64,000 bases of DNA from Spirochaetota bacterium. GTDB taxonomy: Bacteria; Spirochaetota; Spirochaetia; Treponematales; UBA12059. The translations under genes were made by a program, and so were the position numbers. This document shows, in pieces, positions 34,449-41,753 of the stretch (position 1 is its first letter; each line of letters opens with the position of its first letter). The notes beneath the pieces are model-generated. The model was not told the origin of the DNA, did no database searches, and was given only the letters and a program-made list of their open reading frames with translations. The stretch lies in the NCBI GenBank assembly GCA_018262985.1, contig JADFDI010000007.1:1-64000 (forward strand). Direction: 5' to 3'.

Positions 34449-34754
34449 ATGCTCGATACGCTCGAATACCTCACCGTCGACGGTCCGGACCGTTCCCGGG
34501 ACGTCATCGTCTACGCGCTCTCGACCTGCGGCTTCTGCAAGCGCGCCATGGCCTTCCTCGAGGGGCGGGGCCTCCGGTACCGCTACCTCTATATGGACAA
34601 GATACCCTTCGAGACCAAGGCCGAGGCCAAAAAGCTCCTCAAGGAACGCTGGAAGATGGACGTGGCCTTCCCCTTCGCGGTGGTCGACGGCAAGGAGGCC
34701 CTCGTCGGCTTCATCGAGCCGGACTGGAAGCGCGTCTTCGGCGAGCAGGCCTGA
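34449..34754 (+). CDS. Glutaredoxin-like thiol oxidoreductase
   Basis: A 101-aa thioredoxin-fold protein. The dithiol active site CGFC sits near residue 27 (VIVYALSTCGFCKRAMAFLE), and the cis-proline region reads DVAFPFAVVDGKEALVGF near 72. The usual glutaredoxin TVP and GG motifs are altered, resembling the NrdH/Grx-like members found beside ferredoxin-thioredoxin-reductase-type proteins. It is the first gene of a four-gene operon; the next start lies one base after its stop. Confidence 0.88.
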   Translation: MLDTLEYLTVDGPDRSRDVIVYALSTCGFCKRAMAFLEGRGLRYRYLYMDKIPFETKAEAKKLLKERWKMDVAFPFAVVDGKEALVGFIEPDWKRVFGEQA

Positions 34755-34755
34755 C

Positions 34756-35082
34756 ATGAAGGAAAAGACCACGGCCGACACGGCCGTTTTCGTCGAGGCG
34801 GTCGCCGCCAAGCAGGGCTGGACCGCCAATCCCGACCGGGATTTCACCGCCAGCCTGGTCGAAGGGCTCACCGTCAACTGGAACCGCTACGGTTACTTCC
34901 TCTGCCCCTGCCGCGACACCGAAGGCTCGCGCGAGGCCGACGCCGCGGTAATCTGCCCCTGCGTCTACGCCAAGGCCGACGTCGACGAATTCGGCCACTG
35001 CTTCTGCGCCCTCTACCTGAGGCCCGATTTCGCGGCGTCCGGCGGTGCGCCCGCGGGCATACCCGACCGCCGCTTCGGATGA
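34756..35082 (+). CDS. Ferredoxin-thioredoxin reductase catalytic-chain-like protein
   Basis: A 108-aa [4Fe-4S] disulfide reductase subunit. Six conserved cysteines: FLCPCR (near 52), ICPCV (near 70) and GHCFCALYLRPDF (near 86), the CPC...CPC...CxC pattern of FTR catalytic chains, with 14 residues between the first pairs (plant enzymes 16) and CFC in place of CHC but an adjacent His. No FTR variable chain is present, as in non-photosynthetic bacteria and archaea. It probably passes electrons from ferredoxin to the neighbouring glutaredoxin. Overlaps the next gene by 4 bases. Confidence 0.88.
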   Translation: MKEKTTADTAVFVEAVAAKQGWTANPDRDFTASLVEGLTVNWNRYGYFLCPCRDTEGSREADAAVICPCVYAKADVDEFGHCFCALYLRPDFAASGGAPAGIPDRRFG

Positions 35083-36221
35083 CCTATCTCGACTGGGCCG
35101 CCACGGCGCCGCCCGACCCCGAAGCGCTCGACGAACAGCGCCGCGTCGCGCTCGAATTCCCGGGCAACCCGTCGAGCCGCCACGAGGCCGGCGCGGCCGC
35201 GCGTACCGCGCTCGAAGCCGCGCGATCGCGGCTCGCCCGCGCGATCGGGCTATCCGCCAAGGGGCTGCATTTCGTTTCGGGAGGCTCCGAGGCCGACGCC
35301 ATCCCGCTGCTCGCCCTGCTTCGGAAAAAAGCGCCCGGCTCCCTGGTCGTTTCGGCCATCGAGCACGCCGCCGTGTACGAACAATCCCGCGTGCTCGAGC
35401 GCCTCGGTTGGAACCTGCGCGAAGTCCGTCCCGATCAGGACGGCCGCGTCAGGCCCGAGAACGTCGCCGACGCGATCGCTCCGGATACGGCCCTGGTCGC
35501 CTGCATGGCGGTCAACAACGAGACCGGAGCCGTTCAGCCCGTCCGGGAGATAGCCGCGGCCGTCAAGCGGGCCGCGAAGGGTCGCGTTCCGCGCTTCCAC
35601 GTCGACGCGGTGCAGGCGCTCGGCAAGCTCGAACTCGGCGCCGACGGCCTGGGCGCCGACTCCCTCGCCTTCTCCGCCCACAAGATCGGCGGCCCGCGCG
35701 GAACGGGCGCCCTCTGGCTGCGCTCTCCCGTGGAAACCCTCCAGTCGGGCGGCGGACAGGAAGGCGGCATCCGGCCGGGCACCGAGAACCTGGCGGGGGC
35801 CTCGGCGTTCGCGCTCGCGGCCGAAAAGGCCGCTGCCGATCTCCGGGCCGCCAGGGAAGGCGCCGAGGCGCTCGCGGAGGCCCTGCTCGCTGGCCTCAAG
35901 GCCATTCCGGGCGCCGCGCCCCTTCCCCTCGGCCGCGTCCCTCGCGATCCCCGCTGGTCGCCCTGGATAGTCTCCTTCGCCTTGCCCGGCCTCGCCGGGG
36001 AGACCTCGTTGCGCGCGCTGTCGGACTCGGGCTTCGCCGTCTCGACCGGCAGCGCCTGCTCGTCCGCCTCCAGGGAGCGTCGAGTGCTGGACTCTATGGG
36101 CGTCGACCGGGAGCTCTCCTTCTCGGCGCTGCGCGTCTCGTTCGGACCCGGGTCGACGCGGGCCGAGCTCGACGCATTCCTCGAGGCAGTCGCCTCGATC
36201 TACCGCCGCTTCAAGGCATGA
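35079..36221 (+). CDS. Cysteine desulfurase (NifS/IscS family)
   Basis: PLP enzyme releasing sulfur from cysteine as a persulfide; 380 aa. The PLP lysine is in FSAHKIGGPRGTGALW near 205, the pocket His in VSAIEHAAVYEQ near 97, the Asp in HVDAVQALGK near 177, and the persulfide-carrying loop Cys in VSTGSACSSAS near 322. It is coupled to thiI (ATGA overlap), so a main role in sulfur supply for tRNA 4-thiouridine and perhaps thiamine is likely. It need not be the housekeeping Fe-S desulfurase, because no IscU follows. Confidence 0.93.
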   Translation: MTYLDWAATAPPDPEALDEQRRVALEFPGNPSSRHEAGAAARTALEAARSRLARAIGLSAKGLHFVSGGSEADAIPLLALLRKKAPGSLVVSAIEHAAVYEQSRVLERLGWNLREVRPDQDGRVRPENVADAIAPDTALVACMAVNNETGAVQPVREIAAAVKRAAKGRVPRFHVDAVQALGKLELGADGLGADSLAFSAHKIGGPRGTGALWLRSPVETLQSGGGQEGGIRPGTENLAGASAFALAAEKAAADLRAAREGAEALAEALLAGLKAIPGAAPLPLGRVPRDPRWSPWIVSFALPGLAGETSLRALSDSGFAVSTGSACSSASRERRVLDSMGVDRELSFSALRVSFGPGSTRAELDAFLEAVASIYRRFKA

Positions 36222-37405
36222 CAGGACGCGACCGAATGGACACCCTCTTCCTCGTGAAGATCGGCGAGCTCGTGCTCAAGGGCGGCAACCGCAAGGATTT
36301 CGAGCGGCGGCTCCGCGACGAGCTCAAGCACAGGCTCCGGGGCCTTTCCGCCCGGATCCAGACCGGCGTAGGGCGCTGGTTCGTCGAGTGCGATCCCGAA
36401 CGGGACGCCGACGTGCAGGCCGTCCTCGCCACGATTCCCGGCATCTACGCGTACGCCCGCGCCACGCGGACCGGAAAGACCTTCGACGAGATCGCCATCG
36501 CCGCCCGTGAGGCCGCCAGGTCGCGGGTCGAGGCGGGCGGGCGGACCTTCAAGGTGGAAGCCCGCAGGTCCGACAAGAGCTTCCCCCTCGACTCCTACGG
36601 GATCTCGCGGGAACTCGGCGCGCGCCTGCTCGCCGACTTTCCGGGCCTCTCCGTGGACGTGCACGCGCCGGATTTCACCGTCCGCGTCGAGATACGCGAC
36701 CGGGCCTACGTCTACTCGGGGGACGAGGCGGGACAGAAGGGGCTTCCGGTCGGGAGCTCGGGCAAGGGCCTGCTCCTGCTCTCGGGGGGCATCGACTCGC
36801 CGGTGGCCGGTTATCGCATGGCCTTGCGCGGGCTCTCCCTCGAGGCGGTCTACTTCCACGCATACCCGTATACTTCCAGGGAAGCGTGGGAGAAGGTGCG
36901 CGACCTCGCGCGGATACTGGCCCGCTACGCCGGTCGCGTCACCCTCCATACCGTGCCCTTCACGGAGCCTCAACTGGCCATCAAGCGGAACGCGCCGGAA
37001 AACTGCGCGACCCTCTTCATGCGGGCCGGCATGTTCACCATCGCCGACCGCATCGCCTCTTCGATAGGCGCCAACTGCCTGATCACCGGCGAGAGCCTCG
37101 GGCAGGTCGCCAGCCAGACCGCCGAAAACCTGCGCTTCACCGAAGCCTTCGCGAAGCTGCCGGTCCTGCGGCCCCTCATCGGCACTGACAAGGAAGATAC
37201 CATCGCGCTCGCCAGGCGCATAGGAAGCTACGAGACCTCGATCCTGCCCTACGAGGACTGCTGCGTCATCTTCAGCCCCGCCCACCCGCTGCTCCGGGCC
37301 GACATGGCGCGCGAGACCGAAGCCTACGAAAAAGCGGCCCTCGGGCCGCTTCTGGATGAGGCTTTCAAGAACACCGAGCGCCTGGTCATCGATCCTCGCC
37401 AATAA
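36218..37405 (+). CDS. thiI: tRNA 4-thiouridine synthase ThiI
   Basis: Adenylates U8 of tRNA and transfers persulfide sulfur to give 4-thiouridine; 395 aa from the ATG overlapping the desulfurase stop, or 389 from the ATG at 36236. Domains: ferredoxin-like N-terminal region, THUMP (about 60-165), and PP-loop ATPase with LLLLSGGIDSPVAGYRM near 183. The C-terminal rhodanese domain of E. coli ThiI is absent, as in most bacteria, so sulfur must come by another route, plausibly the adjacent desulfurase directly. Confidence 0.95.
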   Translation: MTGRDRMDTLFLVKIGELVLKGGNRKDFERRLRDELKHRLRGLSARIQTGVGRWFVECDPERDADVQAVLATIPGIYAYARATRTGKTFDEIAIAAREAARSRVEAGGRTFKVEARRSDKSFPLDSYGISRELGARLLADFPGLSVDVHAPDFTVRVEIRDRAYVYSGDEAGQKGLPVGSSGKGLLLLSGGIDSPVAGYRMALRGLSLEAVYFHAYPYTSREAWEKVRDLARILARYAGRVTLHTVPFTEPQLAIKRNAPENCATLFMRAGMFTIADRIASSIGANCLITGESLGQVASQTAENLRFTEAFAKLPVLRPLIGTDKEDTIALARRIGSYETSILPYEDCCVIFSPAHPLLRADMARETEAYEKAALGPLLDEAFKNTERLVIDPRQ

Positions 37406-37410
37406 TAAAA

Positions 37411-37530
37411 CCACGTCGTCACGGAGCACGGGAGCCAAGAAGGAGAAAACCGGGATGGGGACGCCGCGCACCCCTCATTCCGCCATCCTCCCTCTCTTCT
37501 CCTCTCCTCCGTGCCTCCGTGGTTCGGTTT
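37411..37530. repeat. Imperfect inverted repeat between convergent thiI and trxA
   Basis: The left arm holds CACGGAGCACGGGAG (37421-37435); the right arm read on the other strand holds CCACGGAGGCACGGAG (about 37520-37505). The two CACGGAG-type arms face each other across about 70 bp. No terminator with a U-run was seen. It probably represents a short dispersed inverted repeat. Confidence 0.45.
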
Positions 37531-37542
37531 CCCGGGCGGGGC

Positions 37543-37902
37543 TCAGGCGCTGACGCCGAGAACCTCGGTGATGGCCCTTTCGAGCTCCTTCTCCGGGAGC
37601 GCGCCCATCGCGAAGCGGGGCTCGCCCTCCATCGGCACGAAGAAGATGGTCGGGATGGAACGGATGTCGAACATGCCGGCGAGCTCCGGCTCGGCCTCGG
37701 TGTCGACCTTGTAGACGTGCAGCTTGCCCTCGTACTTCTTGGAGAGCTTCTCGAGGACGGGGGCGACCATCTTGCACGGACCGCACCAGTCGGCGTAGAA
37801 GTCGATGATGGCCGGAAGGTCGCCGGAGTACTTCCACTCCTTGCTCGCCTCCCAGTCGAATACCTTGCTCTTGAAATCCTCGGTCGTGATCTTCTGCGCC
37901 AT
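37543..37902 (-). CDS. trxA: Thioredoxin
   Basis: 119-aa cytosolic disulfide reductant with the classical active site WCGPC (FYADWCGPCKMVAPVLEKLS) near residue 40 and cis-Pro in RSIPTIFFVPMEG near 85. It is slightly longer than E. coli TrxA because of an N-terminal extension. Start 37902 has GGAGGAG 5 bases upstream. Its predicted promoter contains an AT-rich palindrome (see 38014-38042). Confidence 0.95.
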   Translation of the reverse strand: MAQKITTEDFKSKVFDWEASKEWKYSGDLPAIIDFYADWCGPCKMVAPVLEKLSKKYEGKLHVYKVDTEAEPELAGMFDIRSIPTIFFVPMEGEPRFAMGALPEKELERAITEVLGVSA

Positions 37903-38013
37903 GCTTGTCTCCTCCGGGTCGGTTTCGGCGCTGTCCGCCCGTCCCCTCCCCGTTTCGCGACGCGCGGACGGAGCCGGCGCCCGCCGATCCGGTTGGATTC
38001 GATCGGCAGTCTT

Positions 38014-38042
38014 AATATAGTGTTTTTACTATATTGCGTCAA
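38014..38042 (-). promoter_or_regulatory. Predicted trxA promoter overlapping a perfect 8-bp inverted repeat
   Basis: Minus strand: TTGACG (38042-38037), 17-bp spacer, TATATT (38019-38014). The palindrome AATATAGT-N6-ACTATATT (38014-38035) covers the -10 box and most of the spacer, the usual place for a repressor operator. It stands out in this GC-rich genome. The leader to the trxA ATG would be about 105 bases. Confidence 0.6.
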
Positions 38043-38147
38043 GCGGCCATCCATAATCTCCATTTCCTTCAGGCGGCATCGTCCCGAGCGGCGGCGCTTG
38101 TGGCCCGCGACGGGGCGATGCTATCCTTCCGTCCCCGGAGGTTGAAC

Positions 38148-38516
38148 ATGGAGCCGAAACTCTTCGACAAGTCCGTCCAGGAATGGCAGGCCGAGCGCGA
38201 AACCCTCAATGATAAGGTGATGGACCTGGCGGGCCTTGAGATCAAGCGCTTTTTCAGCCTCGACTCGCAAACGTACCGTCCCGGCGCGCTCGACGCCAAA
38301 ACCAAGGAACTCCTCGGGCTCGTCGCCTCGCTGGTCCTGCGCTGCGACGATTGCATCCTCTACCACGCCATCCGGGCCAAGGAAGAGGGCGTCTCGAACG
38401 ACGAGTACCGCGAAGCCCTCGGCGTGGGCCTCATCGTCGGCGGCTCCATCGTCATTCCCCACCTGAGGCGCGCGGTGGCCCGCTGGGAGGAGCTCTCCGA
38501 AGCGGAGCGTCGATAG
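38148..38516 (+). CDS. Carboxymuconolactone decarboxylase / AhpD-like protein
   Basis: A 122-aa all-helical protein of the AhpD-like superfamily. The redox motif CxxC with downstream His is intact: LVLRCDDCILYHAIRA near residue 63. The helix LDAKTKELLGLVASL precedes it. Members act as peroxidase/alkylhydroperoxide-reductase-type thiol enzymes or as decarboxylases; the CxxC-H set and the neighbouring thioredoxin favour a redox role. RBS GGAGG. It is divergent from trxA. Confidence 0.88.
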   Translation: MEPKLFDKSVQEWQAERETLNDKVMDLAGLEIKRFFSLDSQTYRPGALDAKTKELLGLVASLVLRCDDCILYHAIRAKEEGVSNDEYREALGVGLIVGGSIVIPHLRRAVARWEELSEAERR

Positions 38517-38573
38517 GACGCCCGGGAGCCGCCGGCGCCGCGGGCCTGCCTCCGCGGCGCCCGTCCGCGCTTC

Positions 38574-40847
38574 CTAATCCGCCTCTACGAAGCCCGAACG
38601 CGCCTTCTCGATGAAGGCGATGTTCTTGAGCGCCGTCGGATCGGCGGGCGAGCGCTCCAGAACGGACTGGAACACTTCCCAGGCCTTGTCGATCTGCCCG
38701 GATTGGTAATGGGCCACGCCGAGGTTGTTCGCGACGCGCAGGTCGTCGGGCCTATCGGCCTTGAGCGACGAGAAGGCTCGCACCGCGGCCTCCGACTCGC
38801 CGGACTTGAGCAGCGCGATGGCTTTCAGGTAGCGCTCGCGGTAAGTACCTACGGCGGCGTCGCGCATTCCCGCCCGTCCGGTCTCCGGAACCTGGTCCGT
38901 TCCGGCCTCGCGCCCCTCCCCGCCTAGGGAGGTCGCGTAAGCCCTGAAATCCACGACCAGGACGGCGCGATCGTCGTTCTGGGGCGCGTCGCCCGAGAAG
39001 CGCTCGACGTCCATGGTCAGGGCGTCCACGAAATCCTGGGGATCGAGGTCGGCGCGCTCCTTGACGAAATCGACGAAGCGCGAGTGCTCGTAGAAATCGC
39101 CCGCGTGGTTCCGCGCCTCTATGAAGCCGTCGGTGAAGAGCACCACGCGGTCGCCTGGCTCGAGGCGTTCGTGCCGGGTCTCGTACGCGCCGTCCTCGAA
39201 GCTGCCGATGAAGTAGCCCTTGGTGTCGAGCGGCACGATCGAGCCGTCCGAACCCTTCCTGAGCAGGCCGGCGTGGTGGCCGGCGTTGGTGAACATGAGG
39301 TCGCCGGTCTCGAGGTCCAGGACGCATAGGAAAGCCGACAGGTAGTGTTCGAGGTCGCCGATGAAACGGTACACCTCGTCGTTGATCTCGGTGAGAATGG
39401 CGCCCGTCGAAAGCCCGTGCCTCGAATGGGACTGGAAGCTTGCCTTCGCCATCGTGGTGATGAGGGCGGCCGGCACGCCGTGGCCGGATACGTCGGCGAT
39501 CAGGAAGCCGTACACGTTGCGGCCCAGCCGGAGCACGTCGTACAGGTCGCCGCCGAGGTTCTCCATGGCCTGGTAGCGCGCGGCCATGGCGAACTCCGGA
39601 CGGTCGGGCAAGGCGTCGTCGTGGGGAATGATGGCCAGCTGGATGCGCTGCGCCATGGCGAGGTCGCGCAGCAGCACCTCGTTCTTTTCCTCGAGCTCGG
39701 CGGTGCGTTCGCGGACCTTGCGCTCCAGCTCGCTCGAATACTCGAGGATGCGGCGGTTCTGGTCCTCGATGGAGCGCGCCATTTCGTTGAAATTCTCCGC
39801 GAGGACGCCGATCTCGTCGTTGGACCTCACGTCGGCGCGCGCGGTGAAGTCGCCGTCGTGCATCAGGTCGATGGCCGCCATCAAGGGCCGGATCGGCTTG
39901 AGCGTCCGTCGGATCAGCACCGTGACCGTCAGGACGAGGATGGCCAGGAAGGCAGCGAAGCTGCCGGCCAGGACGCGGAGGGTCGCGACGGCGCCGGCCA
40001 TGGACAGGTCGTAGGGCATGGCCGCCAGGATGAACATTCCCGTCATGAAATTCCGCCGGTAGGCGGCGAAATGCCGCTCCCCCCCGATGGTGACGATGCG
40101 CTGCCCGGCGCGCTCCGCAAGCACCAGGCCGAGCTCGTCGATGTCGGCGCGCTGGAGCTCGCCCGTCAGCTCCGGCATGGCTCTCGAGAACTGGCTTGCG
40201 ATGACGCCGCCCTGGGACGAGAGCAGCATGCCCTTGCCTTCGTTCGGCAGCTCGATGGTCTGGATGATGTTCTGGATCTTGTCCAGGGTCATGTCGACCC
40301 CGAGCACGCCCACGAGGCTTCGGGCCTCGTCGAAAACGGGCATGACCCCCATGATGCCGATGGCGCTCACCGTGTCGAGCTGTCCGATGTCGGTGACCGT
40401 GAACGCCTGCCCGCGTTTCGCCGTCTCGTACCAGTACTTCGTCCGGGGGTCGTAGCGGTCCGGGAGCGCGGCGTAGCCGTTGGCGAAGCCCGTGCCGTAT
40501 CCCCTGAAGAAGGCCCGGCCGTCCTCGGTGGCGAGAAACACCGACCTGAGCACCTGGGAACGTTCGTGCACGGTCCAGTAGAAAAGGCGGTCGAGGCGGT
40601 CGAAATTCGCGGCGCGCACCTCGTCGTACGAAGCGAGCGAGCGGGTCAGGCGCTCGAGCTCCTCGAAGGTCATGGTCAGGCGAACGTCGGTCTGCGCGAT
40701 GGCGAAATTCACCATTTCGTAGGCGTTCTGGATCGAATAGTTGAAGACGTTGAAATAGCTCAAGGCGCCGAGGACGGCGAGCAGGACGACGGTCAAGGCG
40801 CCGATGTTGAGGATGACTATGGTTTCGATACGCCTGCGGACGGCCAT
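38574..40847 (-). CDS. Membrane receptor with Cache sensor, HAMP, SpoIIE/PP2C phosphatase and TPR
   Basis: A 757-aa signalling protein. Transmembrane helix 1 (about 10-32), a periplasmic dCache-type sensor (35-285; FFRGYGTGFANGYAALPDRYDPRTKYWYE, GVLGVDMTLDKIQNII), helix 2 (about 290-312), HAMP (312-365), a coiled coil, then the PP2C-type SpoIIE domain (410-625) with metal-binding aspartates in GGDLYDV, IADVSGHGVPAALIT and QNDDRAVLVVD. The last 100 residues carry two TPR motifs. Such phosphatases usually control anti-sigma-factor antagonists; no partner lies nearby. A TATAGA box lies about 45 bases upstream. Confidence 0.92.
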   Translation of the reverse strand: MAVRRRIETIVILNIGALTVVLLAVLGALSYFNVFNYSIQNAYEMVNFAIAQTDVRLTMTFEELERLTRSLASYDEVRAANFDRLDRLFYWTVHERSQVLRSVFLATEDGRAFFRGYGTGFANGYAALPDRYDPRTKYWYETAKRGQAFTVTDIGQLDTVSAIGIMGVMPVFDEARSLVGVLGVDMTLDKIQNIIQTIELPNEGKGMLLSSQGGVIASQFSRAMPELTGELQRADIDELGLVLAERAGQRIVTIGGERHFAAYRRNFMTGMFILAAMPYDLSMAGAVATLRVLAGSFAAFLAILVLTVTVLIRRTLKPIRPLMAAIDLMHDGDFTARADVRSNDEIGVLAENFNEMARSIEDQNRRILEYSSELERKVRERTAELEEKNEVLLRDLAMAQRIQLAIIPHDDALPDRPEFAMAARYQAMENLGGDLYDVLRLGRNVYGFLIADVSGHGVPAALITTMAKASFQSHSRHGLSTGAILTEINDEVYRFIGDLEHYLSAFLCVLDLETGDLMFTNAGHHAGLLRKGSDGSIVPLDTKGYFIGSFEDGAYETRHERLEPGDRVVLFTDGFIEARNHAGDFYEHSRFVDFVKERADLDPQDFVDALTMDVERFSGDAPQNDDRAVLVVDFRAYATSLGGEGREAGTDQVPETGRAGMRDAAVGTYRERYLKAIALLKSGESEAAVRAFSSLKADRPDDLRVANNLGVAHYQSGQIDKAWEVFQSVLERSPADPTALKNIAFIEKARSGFVEAD

Positions 40848-40969
40848 GGAGCGCTCCCGAGAATCCGGCGGTGGGTTCGAAGCAGTCTATAGCGGCCCGT
40901 GCCGAGCGTCAAACGTTTTCCCGCCGCCCGTCCGCGGGGCTGCCCGGGGGAGGGGCCAGGAAAGAAGAA

Positions 40970-40995
40970 CGGCGCGTCCCCTCGGGGACGCGCCG
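40970..40995 (-). terminator. Strong hairpin terminator after the outer-membrane protein gene
   Basis: Perfect palindrome of 11-12 bp arms (CGGCGCGTCCC / GGGACGCGCCG) with a CTCG loop, followed on the minus strand by GTTCTTCTTTCC. It lies 29 bp after the stop at 41024. Confidence 0.7.
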
Positions 40996-41023
40996 CGATC
41001 TTCCCGCGCGATGCGCCTGCGGA

Positions 41024-41488
41024 TCAGAACCAGAAACGGAAACCGAAACCGGCCTGCAGTCCCCAATCGGGTATCGAGACGCCCGAAGGGGCGAGGAATC
41101 CGACCGCGGGCGCGAACTCGACGAAGAGCTCCAGGGGCGGGATCGGGAAGGCGTTGAGTCCCACCGGCACGCGGAGTCCCGCGCTTACGCTGTCGCCGAC
41201 CTGCAGGTAGAGGCCGGGGCCGACGTAGTAGTTGATGAAGGATACGAGATTGCCCTGATAGAGCCACCAGTCGAGCAGGAGGGCCGCGGAAGCCGAGCCG
41301 CCTTCGGGAATGCTGACGCCGAGTCCGATGACCGGCGGGAATTTCGGCAGGCGGAAGCTGAGCAGGGCGGAGCTCGGGAGGCCTCCGGCGACGTTGAGTC
41401 CGAATTCTCCGCCGATCGCGGCCTTGTAGGCGAAGGCCTGTCCGGCGGCGAGCAGAACGAGGGCAAGGATGAGCGCTTTCCGTTTCAT
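41024..41488 (-). CDS. Small outer-membrane beta-barrel protein
   Basis: A 154-aa exported protein: signal peptide MKRKALILALVLLAAGQAFA, then about eight alternating amphipathic strands rich in Gly, Leu and aromatic residues, ending in GFGFRFWF with the C-terminal Phe typical of BAM substrates. The family was not recognised with certainty; small eight-stranded barrels of this kind occur in Borrelia and Treponema. RBS TGGAGG. It is monocistronic, with its own terminator. Confidence 0.75.
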   Translation of the reverse strand: MKRKALILALVLLAAGQAFAYKAAIGGEFGLNVAGGLPSSALLSFRLPKFPPVIGLGVSIPEGGSASAALLLDWWLYQGNLVSFINYYVGPGLYLQVGDSVSAGLRVPVGLNAFPIPPLELFVEFAPAVGFLAPSGVSIPDWGLQAGFGFRFWF

Positions 41489-41580
41489 GGAACCTCCAGA
41501 CGATATGGTATGCGCATAGATTCCTTGATGCGGAGGCCGGAGTCAAGGAGTCGCGTACCCCGTTCGATAAGGAAAGCGCG

Positions 41581-41611
41581 AAAAAAAGCCGCGGACCCGA
41601 AGGTCCGCGGC
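41581..41611 (-). terminator. Rho-independent terminator of tRNA-Glu
   Basis: Minus strand: GCCGCGGACC-TTCG-GGTCCGCGGC followed by seven T (41587-41581). A 10-bp perfect stem with UUCG tetraloop, starting about 5 bases after the tRNA CCA end. Confidence 0.95.
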
Positions 41612-41615
41612 CTGT

Positions 41616-41690
41616 TGGCATCTCCTAGGGGAGTCGAACCCCTCTTGTCGGAATGAAAATCCGATGTCCTAACCGATAGACGAAGGAGAC
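41616..41690 (-). tRNA. tRNA-Glu (anticodon TTC), CCA encoded
   Basis: 75 nt. Acceptor arms GTCTCCT / AGGAGAT (first pair G-U), D-arm with GTCTATCGGTTAGGAC, anticodon arm TCGGA-TTTTCAT-TCCGA giving anticodon TTC, T-arm with GGGGTTCGACTCCCC, discriminator G followed by an encoded CCA. It has a strong promoter upstream and a terminator directly downstream, so it is transcribed alone. Confidence 0.97.
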
Positions 41691-41703
41691 GCGCTTCGAC
41701 CGA

Positions 41704-41733
41704 AACGTACCCTTCTTCGCCCTTCCCTGTCAA
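41704..41733 (-). promoter_or_regulatory. Predicted promoter of tRNA-Glu
   Basis: Minus strand: TTGACA (41733-41728), 18-bp spacer, TACGTT (41709-41704), 13 bases before the mature 5' end. Confidence 0.7.
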
Positions 41734-41753
41734 GACGCCCCGGGATTCGGGGC

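Noticed and set aside
34756-35082. Plain ferredoxin
   Set aside because: The CPC...CPC...GHCFCALY pattern is that of an FTR catalytic chain rather than a CxxCxxCxxxCP ferredoxin.
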